NCBI RefSeq assembly: GCF_900496995.4
Contig: NW_024470400.1
Coordinates: 45,469-109,468, forward strand
DNA length: 64,000 nt
Direction: 5' to 3'
Source: Aquila chrysaetos chrysaetos
Lineage: Eukaryota; Chordata; Aves; Accipitriformes; Accipitridae
Positions 1-10,460 of this stretch are shown in pieces; position 1 is the stretch's first letter; each line of letters opens with the position of its first letter. The position numbers and the translations under genes were made by a program. The notes below the pieces were generated by a model that ran no database searches, was not told where the DNA came from, and worked only from the letters and a program-made list of their open reading frames with translations.

Positions 1-1646
1 TGCCCACTTTCCGCCCCGTTTCTTGCGGGGATCGGGAACTTTCACCCTCAGTTTGACAGCAGGCACTTCCTTGGGGAAACCTCTGAGCACCCACGGATTG
101 GGGAAGCACCTTCCCTGCCAGGGAATGGGCTCCCAGCTCACCGTCACCGCTTTTCTGGGGGGGGGGTGGCAGCTTTTTAGTTGTGAGGCTCCAAGGACAC
201 CCCAAACCCCCCTTTCAGCCCTGTATAGGCACGAGCACGAAGCCGGCACTGGCCTTGCACCCTCCTACCGCCAGCACGGTAGAGGATGGAGGCTGGCCGG
301 GCACAAGGATGAAGATTGGGCTGAAATCCCCCCCAAAAGAGCCAGAGGGGGATTTACGGGCCCCAGTGGACAGATTTAGCAACGGGTTTTCCCCGTGTCT
401 TTCTGCGGCATCCAGGCAAATCAGCGAAAAAGTTGTTTTGGGATGAGATTTCCTGAGACTGGAGTTTTTCCCGTAACATCCCGGACCCTTTCTGGATCGG
501 CTTCCAGGCTCGCTTTGAAGCCTGGAGAAACCCCACCAGGTTTTGCATCCCTTCTCACGCCATCGACTCGCTCCAAAAATATGGTGGGGAGAAAGCAGCC
601 CCCTCGCCGAAAACAGGGTTTGAACCCCTCCAAGAGAGCCCGATGCAAGCAGCCAGCATCGGCTTTTTGGGACAAAAGCCGCAGAGATTTCCCCCCCTGG
701 GGGAAAAGGGTCTGCGGGATGCTCGGGATGCTCATCGCCCTGGGGGAAAACGTTTGGCATCAGCAGGTCCGGAGCGGCTCGGCAAAGCGGCGCGAGCCCA
801 GCCGAAGGAGGCAAAAAGCAGCCCGAAAAGCAGCAATTACAACCTTATTACATCAAATTCTGGCTTTCCAGAGCCAACCGAGGGCACAATGGGGTCGGCC
901 CCGTGAGCAGCCACGCGGAGCTGGCAGGCAGTGTTTTCTTCCCCCCCCGCCCCCCCTCCACCCCCCGCGGGGTTTAAAATTGACCTTTTTTCCCTCCAAA
1001 ACAAGCAGGCCGGTATCTAAACACGAGTCGGGTTTCCTCCTCCCAAACGGCAAGGAAGAAGAGCCCCCACAAAGACGATCTCGGCTCTCTGGCTTGGCTG
1101 CGGGTGTTTATTCGCAGCCCGCCGCCAACATTCAACCTCCACCTGCAGCTGACCCATTTTGGGGCTTTTTTTGAAGCAAAAAGGTGGGGTATTTTTTGTG
1201 AGACAAGCGGCAACGTACTTCGGCATCTCTTAAAAGGAAGGCGGCACATCCCGGGTGCACACGGGATTTGGGAGCGAGGGAAGGGGTTTGGTGGAAACAC
1301 CGTGGGTTTTTTCCCATCCCTGCCACTGCGGGGGGGCGGGGGGATTAATCTTTGTTTTCCCTCTCGGGAGGCCGCTCTGCCGGCACGCACGACCGCTCTT
1401 CCCCGCTGGAGAAGGGTCAGGCGAGCCCGGAGAGGAGCTGCCGAATCCTGCTGCCGGCGGGGAGGCCAGCTTTGACGTCGCTCGGTGGCCTTTGGCTTCT
1501 CCCTCCCCTTCTCCCGTGTCCCCTCCCGCCCCGTCCCTTTTCCCGCAGGCTCCAGCAAGGTTTGGTGAAAACAAAAAAACAAAACTAACGTTTCAGGAGA
1601 AGAAAGGCAGGAAGGAAATAAAAAAAGCAGACAGAGAGTGGACTAC
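1..1646 (-). other. DPF2 intron (left-edge part)
   Basis: This stretch lies downstream of the last visible DPF2 exon on the minus strand. I searched both strands for the next expected DPF2 exon (the rest of the C2H2 finger beginning VCGKRYKN) and for the PHD fingers and found neither, so the 3' half of the gene lies beyond position 1. The open frames here are G/C-rich chance frames without recognisable domains. I see nothing else supportable. Confidence 0.6.
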
Positions 1647-4600
1647 CTCGATCGGGAGGTTTCAAGGTATGCTTTTGTTTGTAACTATCTGAAACACAGA
1701 AAGAGAGTCGTGAGAAAACACACACACACCAGGTCACGCACCCGTGCCAAGCGACAGACGGACTCTTAAAACAAGAAAAAGGGGGAGGAAAAACACAACT
1801 ACTTTGGGTTTGGGGGTGGGTTTTTTTGGAAGAAGCTAGTGTCAGCTCTTGCAGGACAGGAGGAAGAAGAGAGAAAGGTAATTTCAAAGCCTCACTTGCC
1901 CTTTTTTTCTCCGTTTGCCCTGTTAAATTGCTTTTTTGTTTGTTTTTTCCTCCCCTTCCCCAGCTTGAGGAGGAGGAGGGAGGTGAGGAGGAAGCATTGT
2001 CAACCCTGGGCTCGCAGAGAAGCGGGCCAGGAAGGTATGGCCTCGGAAATCAAATCCCTGCCCCTGGAGCTAAGGAGGTTTTTTAGCCAGAGCAGAACCA
2101 GCGCACGGTGTTGCGTTTCACAGCTACAAACTCATTAAGTGGCTTTAACGAGGCACGAGAGCGCAAGGGGCGGGGCGGGGGCTACGGCCGGCTTCGAAAC
2201 CAGTCTGACAGACACAGATCCAACTCGAAAGCTGGCTGGGAAAACGGAGGGGCTGTTTTCAACCTTTGCGGGGGTGTCTGCAAGACCAGGAAAGGTTTAT
2301 CCTCATTTCTACGTGCCGGGTGGCTGCACCGCCCTTCGCTCGGGGCGAGATGACCGTGTTTCCGGTGGGAAAACTCCAGCCATCTTCGACCGTTGGAGGA
2401 GGGCTGAGAGTCCGAGGGGTTCAAAAACACCCTCCCCTGGATCTGTAAATCTACCTTTTGAGGTTTAAAACCCAAATCCCAGCAGACAACCCGATGGATC
2501 CCAAAAGTAACACAGCCTGGCTCCGCTCCCAGGCCCTAAGCGGCGAGGAGAGGTTTTTAGTACTCACTGTCGCAAGCGTAGGGTTTATCCCTGTCTTCTA
2601 ATATAGCTGCATCCAGCTTCTTGCGAGCCCCTCCGACACCTTTGCCCTGGGAAAAACAAGGGGAAAAAAGCCAAGGTTTAGGCAAAATTGGGACCCAAAA
2701 GGCTCCTGGGTGGTGGGGAAGACAACACCAGGGATCTGATGCTGGAGAAAAGCGTGATCCAACAGTGCCACGTAGTGGGTACAGCATGAAATGGCTGTTG
2801 GATGCGAGCAGCGAGGACTGCTGCATGGGGCAGAAGGCACCGAAGGATGACCCAAATCCCTCAGGATCCTCAGTCTTTCCCACTTTGGGAAGGGGCAGAT
2901 CCACGTGAGATCTCTCTACCATCCTCTCACCACCCGGTATCTCTCGCGTGGTAGGTGGTTTTTGGTGACTAACATTTGTTAGTGGCTAACGGACATGAAT
3001 TATCCAAGCCCCCGGCTTGTGTTTTCTGCTCATCCTGCCCACGAAGTCAAGCACGTCAAGAGTTTTCCCCAACGCGAGGTTCAACACGGACACAGTCGAG
3101 CCCCAGCAGGCGTCAGGGCTGTTTCAGCACCGGCAACGTCTCGGATTTGCCAGGAATCGCCACCAAAACAATGCCGGAACGCAGTCGGACCCACCCGGCT
3201 GCCCTCACCTTGGCTTTCCCCTTCCCTCTCCGCTTCGGCGTATCTTCTTCGTAGTCTTCATCATCCAAATCGTCCAGGAAGTCATCTGGCTCAAGAATCC
3301 GCTAGGAAAGAGGAGAGGGGTTATTGTAGACAAATCCTTGGCATGGATCAAGGGAAAAGGGGGAAAAATTGGGGAGTGAGATGCGTCGGCATGGCCTCAG
3401 CCTTCCGTCAGCAGCCGAATCCGTTCCAAACCTGTAATCCAGAAGGAGGAGAAAGGATGTGGTATTTTGGGTGACAGAGAGGGGATTTGGTACATTTTAT
3501 CCCCCCAAAAGTGACAGAAGGGCCCAATACAGTGTGAAGATGCTTGAAGAAAGAGTCATCAAGGAAAAGGCAAAAAGAGACAAGGCTTGGAAAAAATTTT
3601 CATGCTAAAAAGTGCCGTAGAAAAGTCCAGGAAGAGGAACATAAGGTTTTTTAGCAAAATTACAACGCAATATCGCACACCTTGCTGTGCCCTGTGCTTA
3701 TTTGAGGGGATATCTATTAAACCACAGCCACTGGTGGGTAAGGAGGTGAAGCTGAAGCCTGCAGCATATCACCTACCATTAGAGCAGTCGGCTAACGAAG
3801 CGGTCTAAAGAAAACCAACTCGCCTTGCGAGGACTGCAACAGGAAAAAGGATTTGGTGGTGCAGGACGTCCCCTCCAGCCTGAACTGGGGCTAATCCGTA
3901 TCAACCCGGGCTGAGATCTGCTAAGCTGAGGCTTTCCACCCCACGGATCACGCCTGTGGGGTGTTTTCGGCAGCAAAAAGCAGCTACGACAGCGATCGCG
4001 GCGGGTTTAAAGTCTGATTTGCAGCTCTGAGGGGAAAAGGGGGAGCTCCTACAATCCCAGTGTCAATTAACAGTAAAGCATCGGCAAGTCTGATGAAGGA
4101 TGGAGAGCAGGGAAGGTTTTATCCAGCTCCAGACCTTGGTAGACCCTTAATGTTTAAAAAAGCTTCCGAGCTGTGCCAAATCAGGGTGAAAAGGGGCTGT
4201 TGGACCCAAATTATCCAGCTGAGGGAGGAAAGGGGGAAGACCCCAGTCCCTTTTGTCTCTTTTTAAAATAAATTTGCTATAAAGAAAAGAAGGAGATGGC
4301 AGGGTCAGGGACTGGCACCTCGGAATCTCAGCAGATCACTCCCCCACCACAGCCGTTTCGCAAGGGTCTGTGGGTCAATGAGGGATGAAAGCTGTCCTGG
4401 GTGCAGAGACACCTAGCACAGAGTCTTAAACTGGGTGCCTGTACACAATAAAACCCTGAATTTTGGGGCCATAAACTCCCTTCCCTTGAATTTTGGGGCC
4501 AGAAACTCCCTTCTCCTGAATTTTGGGGGCAGAACCTCCCTTCTCCTGTATTTTGGGGGCAGAACCTCTCTTCCCCTGAATTTTGGGGCCAGAAACTCCC

Positions 4601-7600
4601 TTCCCCTGAATTTTGGGGGCAGAACCTCCCTTCCTGGGAATTAGGGGAGTTTCTAACCAGATCTCCAGTGGCCCCACAAAGCTGGTAGCATCATCTCTGC
4701 CCCCCAAAATCCATCCCAAATCCTTCTGCTGCGGCTAAAAGACACAGAGAAAGCAGAGGGGAAGAGGAAGGGGGTGGAAAATCAGAGCGGTGTCGTGGAG
4801 ATGCGCATGTTTTACCCTTAAGCTTCCTTTCCCGACATAGAGGGGGTGACCCTCTCTCTGCCGTACCTTCCGCGCACGGCTGTTGGTGACAGGGAACTCG
4901 CCCAGGCTGTCGTCGTCGATGCGGGGGTCCGGGAGGGCACGTTTCTCCAACGGGTCAGTCCTCAACAGGGCTTCCAGGCTGCTGCCGTCCTGAGAGATCA
5001 GCCCTTCCTTCTTCAGGGTCTGATCGGTGTCTGCAAGGAGACGGTGGGGGGAAAGGGAAGAGAAAAATCGGGGTGGAACGTTGGCATGTGCCAAGATCCC
5101 ATCTTACCCAGCCATGTTCACAAGCTTCCCCACCGCAGCGGGGTCAGGCGAAGGGGTTTACCAACCCTCACCGACGTTTACCATCATCTGGTGCTACTTG
5201 GGCACAGTATTGCCAAAAACCCCCCACCCCTTAGCATGTGAAGAAAGCTGTGGTGGGAAGGATTTACCCGGTTTGATAGAAGGGAAGGAAAGCCTCGGGT
5301 CCTCCGGAGGATGAGCACGGCGTTTCTTCCGCCAGCGGCGCGCGGGGTAGGAGTAAAGCTGCCCAGCGGCTAAACCTTTAATTAAAAAAACCCCCAAATT
5401 ATCTGAGGCGACGACATGCACCGACCCCTTGTCCCCAGCCCAGCATTTTCCCGGCGTACCTGGCCCTCGGTGACGTTTCTCCATCCAGATGTAGCAGTTG
5501 CTTTGGGCCACCCCAGTCTGGGAGTCGAGGAAAGGGAGGCGGACGCTCCTCTCAGCACACAGCCGGGCGTTATAGTTGTGGCACTGCTCCATGGCATCCC
5601 TGTAGTACTGTTCCCCGAGGCTGCCGGGTGAAAAGAGGTTCAGCACTCACCCCATCCATCCCGATCCCAATTCCAGCCCCGGCACGTGTCCGTCGGGAGA
5701 TGGAAATGCCACGGTCCTTCCTGGACCCCTGCTCAGAGGAATCGCAGCCCAAAATATCTCCTCCGCAAGGTGAAGACGTGACTTGATGCGATATTCACCG
5801 AGTACGGAGACGTCCCCTTGTCTAGCAAAAGCACAGAGACACGGGGACTGCTGCGACAGGCAATTAGAGCCTTCCTCAACGCCGGCAGACAAAACGTAGC
5901 ATCGTTAAGAGATCCCCTCGGTATTAAAAGATCCCCTCGGCATTTTGCGTGCCCCCAAAGCCTTTTGTGAGAAGCCCGCGACAGCATCTATGCATTACTA
6001 ATGGATTTGAGTGGCTGCGGGCATCTCTCTGGTTTCCTTAAGTGCATTAATTGTGCCCCATCCTCTTTACTAAGAGCACGACCTCTCCGTGCCACATCCC
6101 TACGTTCCTCCTTCAACAGGAGACTGTCAGGGCTGCAACAGCCGCCATCGCAGCCCTGTAGCTGTAATTACAGTAATTTGGATGGCGAGTTCTTCTCACC
6201 GCGCGTGGCAGGGAGAGGGGAAGAGCTGAGAGTCTGTTCGGCTGCCGGAGATGGAATTTTTCACTCTATGGTGCCGGGAGAGGAGACACACTCTTTGTTT
6301 GTATCGATACATACTGATCTTGGTGCTTCAATACCGCCTGGAACAACTGCACAGAGCCCAAGGAGCCCCGTAATCACCTAAGCTCCGGAGACGGCTAATT
6401 TAGACGAGTGAATAACGAGCCGAAAGATGCCTCGGTTGCCTGAGAGGAAGAACATGCGCTACGTGAAATATCTTGCCCAACAGAAGAAAAGGAGATGGGA
6501 CAGAAATTGCTTCGTCGTGGGGGTTTTTATTCCAGCGTAAGTAAAAGTCGGATGTGCGGGGAGATGGCCTGAAGAAAACCAACAGGAAGAGGGGGAATAA
6601 CTGAAGAGAAGAAGATACTGATGAATATTAAATGCAAACAAGGATTGCCATGCTTGTTTCCTTACGGAGCCCGGTCAGCCACAGCTGTGACAGAGAAATG
6701 GGGTTCGTCTCACCGCACTGGGTGAAACAGCAGCGATTTCGGGAGGGGGAGCGGTGTCCCAGCAGCAATTACGGGTGATGAAAAAAGTCCCAAATTGCCT
6801 TTTTCTCTCTGCTGACTGCAGAGGGAGCCCAAATCCCAGGCTCAGGCGACTGTCATGCTCATGGAGTTTGGGGATGTAAATCCCTCCCGGAGCTTTTAAT
6901 TTCCTCCTAAATCACCACGCCGTTCCTTGCTAGCTCAAGTTGCACCACGATAACCAACAACGTGGAGCCCTAAAACTTCCTTGTAATGTCCAGGTGAAGC
7001 CCTGCCAACAGGAGGATTGCACAGAGGAGGAAAACTTAGAGTTTACAGTAATACAACCCCAAAAAGAGTTTAGTTGTCCAACTTATTTCTCTCCTGCTGG
7101 CTTGATTTCTGAGTTTGGGGGGGGGGCAGGGGGAGCAAAAAAGAGGCAATCAGCCCCCAAAACAATCATCTGCGGTTGTTTTAACTGCAAATTAACAGAG
7201 GGCTCCTGGGCTGGGTGAGAAAAGCACCAGGATTTGGCTTCGGCATCTAAAAAAGCTTCGTGAAATGGGTTTTAAACTGCTCCCTGAGCGCCAAGGGGAT
7301 GGAGAGGGACCACGGGAAACATTAGGAGCAGAGATCTTGTCTCCAGCTCCGACGTACAACTCCATAATCTTCCCTTACGCTGCCTGGAGGTCTTTGTCCC
7401 CAAAACCGAGGGGTGCTTCGAGGCACGGACGCTCACCGATCCCCACATGCAACCACAGAACAACCTCGAGAAAGCTCTGCTGAGAAGCGCCACTTAAAAT
7501 CTGTGCTGAATGCACAAGCAAAGAGCTAACAAAGCCGTCAGGAAGGACTAATGTGTTTTAAACAGCTCTAACGAACACGATTATTGTTCCCTGCGGACTC

Positions 7601-9849
7601 AGCGTGGCTTAGAGCCTTCCACAGCTGCTAAGCAAGTCGTAAGTGCCCTCAAGAGCAGCTTCCAGTAAAGCACATCACGTCAGCGGATTGCCGTGGAAGT
7701 AACTGGGTGGTTTTATATGTTTAGCACCATCGGTAAGAGATTGCAGCATGGAAAGAGCCGAAAAAAATGGTGTGACTACCTCCATCCCCAAAACCGCCAG
7801 GAAAAGGCACAGTGGGCTTCGTGCCGAGGTGGGTAACATGCACCTGCGCAAGAAGGGGAGTGATTTAAAGCCCCAAAAAGTCGTCGTCGGAGACCGTCCT
7901 AACCCAACCACTGCTGTCATCTGGAGAAAAACAAAGCAGGGAGGGATTTGGTAGACCAAACTCTTTGCCGACGGTACCCAGAGATATGAGAACGACCCAG
8001 GGAATGGCTTTAAAAAGTGAAAAAAAAATCAAATCCTGCCACGCTCCTCTCCATCATCCTCGCCAGTGAACTGCGACCAAAAAAAATCCAGCCTCAAAAC
8101 CCAATGGCAGCTTCTAAAATAAATAAAATACATTCGTGTGACGCAGGCGGGTAAGGCAACATGCTGTTTCATGTGCTCAACCTCACTGAAAGCTGCAGAT
8201 CCACAGGGGCACCGGTGAAGTCACGTTGTCGTGAAGCGTCGGCTTGTCGATTCAGGGTGAAAAGAGTCTGAAAAAGGTGTTTTGTGACTCACGGTTTGTT
8301 GCTTCTCTCAGAAGTGATCCAAGAAAGGGGTCCCAAAAATGCAGGAGCATGTCTGCCCATGCCCTTGGCTGGCCATAAGTTTCTCCAGCAGCTTCGCTAA
8401 CGTGTCTGCAGATGGAAAGGCTGGAAGATGGACGGACCCACGGCCGTCGCCTCTTTTAACGAACCCCAGCTCATCAGAGGAAACCCCAAGGCCTCTTAAT
8501 GAACCTTCGTCTCATTGGAGAAGACCCAGGGGGTACAAATCGCACCCTGTTTTGCACCAACACCCCACCAAGAAGGAAGGTTTCAGAGGAAACTGCAGCA
8601 GGGATGCAACGGGGCTGGGGCCGAGGCACCGTCAGCTAAAGGACGCCAAAAAAACCCAGGAGATGCCAAAAAACCCCTGGAAACACCAAAAAGCCCCACC
8701 TGGAAATGCCAAAAAATGACCGGGAGACACCAAAAAACGACCGGGAGACGCCAAAAAAAAGGTCAACAAACATCTCCAAGTCCACAAATCCCACCCAGGC
8801 AGGACGGGCCTCCCTTATAGGGCTATATAGGGGACCTCCTGTACCCCCCTTGCTATAGCAGGGTGGATAGTAGGGGGCTATATACCTCCCCAAGGGTATA
8901 TATATAACACCCCCCCCCCGAGCTGTATAGGGGGTGGACCCCTACCCTCAGCCCTTATGGGGCTATATATGGGGCTCTATAGGGTCCCTCTCATAAGGCT
9001 GTATGGGATGGGGAACCTCAATCCCAAGGGTTCTATAGCTTCCCCTCTCACAAAGACATATTGAGGAGACCCCCCCCCCCCCCATGGCTCTATATGGCAC
9101 AGCCATATAGGACTATAAAGTCCCTCTTGCTCCACAAGGACATATGGGAACCCATAGAGGGCCATATGGGGGGTGCCTCATTCATCTGCCCACCCACACA
9201 GGGCCATAGAGGGGAACATCCACACTCAGGGGTCTACAGAGCCATGGTCACTGGGCCATACTGGGGGGGACACCCCTGCGCTCTACAGGACCCCTCCCAG
9301 GACCATATAGGGGGAAATTCCCACTCTATCAGGCCCCCTTCCAAGAGTTTTACAGGGTTAAGTGCACCTCTGGGATCTGTAAGACCCTCTCGCAGGGATG
9401 TATAGGGATGACTCCCCCCCCCCACCCCGCCATGGCCGTTATAGGACACTCTCACAGGGCCGTACATAGGGGACCCCCACCCTTTGGACTCTACAGGCCC
9501 CTTTCTCAGGGGATCCCACCCGCAGGGCTCTATAAGCCCCCTTACAGCACTATTTTGGCGGGGGGTATCTCCCCTCACGGAGCCGCACGGAGGGATCTTA
9601 CCTCCCCCCAGCAAACTTCACCCCGAACAATGAGCGCGCACCACCTCCCCCCCCCCCCCCCCTTCCCCACCGCCCACTTGGTCCCGCCCGCAACACGGAG
9701 GCGCAGAGGGAGGGAACCCCGCTTCCCGCGCTGGGCCGGACCGCACCATTTACCCCCCCGCGGGGGGGTGCTGGTGGAGGGGTGTGTGTAGGGGTGGGGG
9801 GGAGACGACACACTCACAGCTTCACCACATTCTGTACCACCGCCGCCAT
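1647..9849 (-). CDS. DPF2: DPF2 (requiem, BAF complex subunit), 5' seven coding exons; 3' end outside window
   Basis: DPF2 is a nuclear subunit of the BAF (SWI/SNF) remodelling complex that reads acylated histone H3 through two C-terminal PHD fingers. Coding exons on the minus strand are 9818-9849, 5460-5620, 5268-5375, 4867-5030, 3209-3301, 2568-2646 and 1647-1688. All have GT-AG boundaries and compatible phases (679 nt, about 226 codons). The start peptide [11 protein letters not shown] joins LGEQYY in exon 2. The Requiem N-terminal domain follows ([28 protein letters not shown]), then a basic RRWRKKRR stretch, an acidic linker ([15 protein letters not shown]) and the start of the single C2H2 finger (DKPYACD at about residue 211, then [13 protein letters not shown]). 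The finger's remaining ligands and both PHD fingers are off the left edge. Intron 1 is about 4.2 kb. DPF1 and DPF3 are alternatives, but the linker and the neighbours CDC42EP2 and POLA2 favour DPF2. Confidence 0.95.
4437..4640. repeat. 30-bp minisatellite in DPF2 intron 4
   Basis: About six to seven copies of a 30-bp unit, of the form CCTTCCCCTGAATTTTGGGG followed by CCAGAAACTC. Copies differ mainly by CC/GG and AAAC/ACC swaps. The unit length is a multiple of three, so both strands read open as a 10-residue repeat, which is a by-product and not a gene. Confidence 0.85.
8640..8765. repeat. short A-rich tandem repeat (about 20 bp unit)
   Basis: Five to six imperfect copies of a unit like GACGCCAAAAAACGACCGGGA run through this stretch. 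The last two copies (ACCGGGAGACRCCAAAAAA) are nearly identical. Confidence 0.7.
8800..9560. repeat. degenerate TATAGGG-type tandem repeat
   Basis: About 760 bp in which blocks of CTATATAGGG, CCATATAGGG or CTCTACAGG recur every 30 to 60 bp, separated by C-rich runs (CCCCTC, CACCCC). It reads as a diverged minisatellite and lies in DPF2 intron 1 just inside the first exon. There is no conserved ORF. Confidence 0.7.
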
Positions 9850-10060
9850 CTTCCCTCCGCCGCCGGGGCCCTGCGCCGCCCAGCGCGCATGCGCGGCGGG
9901 TGGAGAAGGGAGGGAGGGGGGAGCGTATGCGCGGCGAGGGGTGTGGGGGGGGAGAGCGGCCGCTCTGCGCCTGCGCAGAAGTGCGCCTGCCCCGCCCCTT
10001 GCGCCGGCGCATGCGTTGCAGTGCCGTGGCGTTCGCGCCGCGTTGCGCATGCGCGGAGGG
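9850..10060 (-). promoter_or_regulatory. DPF2 CpG-island promoter with NRF1-type motif cluster
   Basis: This is dense CpG sequence immediately upstream of the DPF2 start codon. It holds several palindromic GCGCATGCGC-like elements, the binding pattern known for NRF1: around 9883-9896, 9922-9932, 9964-9974, 10006-10016 and 10044-10054. No TATA box is evident, as is usual for housekeeping CpG promoters. The promoter call is an inference; the motif cluster is read directly. Confidence 0.6.
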
Positions 10061-10084
10061 AAAGGCGGGAAAAGCTGAGGGGAG

Positions 10085-10460
10085 AGGCGCGAAGTAGTGG
10101 GGGGGGGGGGGGAATGGAGGGAGAGGAAAATGAAGGGAAAAGGGGAGAATCAGAGGGGAAGGGGCGGAGTGAGGGTGCAGGAAGAAAATGTTGGAGGTAA
10201 ATGGGGAGGGGAGGGAGGATGAAGGGTGGTGGGGAGGGAAGGCGAGGGGCAAAATGGAGGGGGGAGGTAAACATGGACGAGTAAAGAGCTGGGGTGAAGG
10301 AAAAGGCGTGAGGAGGGAGGGGGGAGGGATGGAAAGGGAGACAAGGAAAAAGGGGGTGAGGGCAATGGGGAGGGATGAAGGGTGTTTGGATGGGGGGATA
10401 AGGAAAGAGGAGTGTGGAGGACTGGGGAGGAGGAAGGCTGCTGGGAGGAGGTGACAAGGA
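10085..10460. repeat. purine-rich low-complexity tract
   Basis: About 370 bp almost purely A and G on the plus strand, starting with a long poly-G run at about 10098-10112. Loosely repeated GGGGAGGGATGAAGG units follow. The long open proline/serine frames on the opposite strand are compositional artefacts. Confidence 0.8.

Larger units (their letters stand above)
5621..9817 (-). other. DPF2 intron 1
   Basis: This is a long first intron of DPF2 between exon 1 (ends 9818) and exon 2 (starts 5620). From 5621 to about 8600 it looks like unique non-coding DNA with no recognisable exon or RNA gene. From 8640 to 9560 it holds tandem repeats listed separately. From 9600 to 9780 it is C-rich on the plus strand, hence G-rich in the transcript, next to the CpG-island promoter. 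Confidence 0.6.

Noticed and set aside
4437-4640. Regular direct repeats that could suggest a CRISPR array
   Set aside because: Units are contiguous without spacers and lie in an intron of a vertebrate gene; it is a minisatellite.
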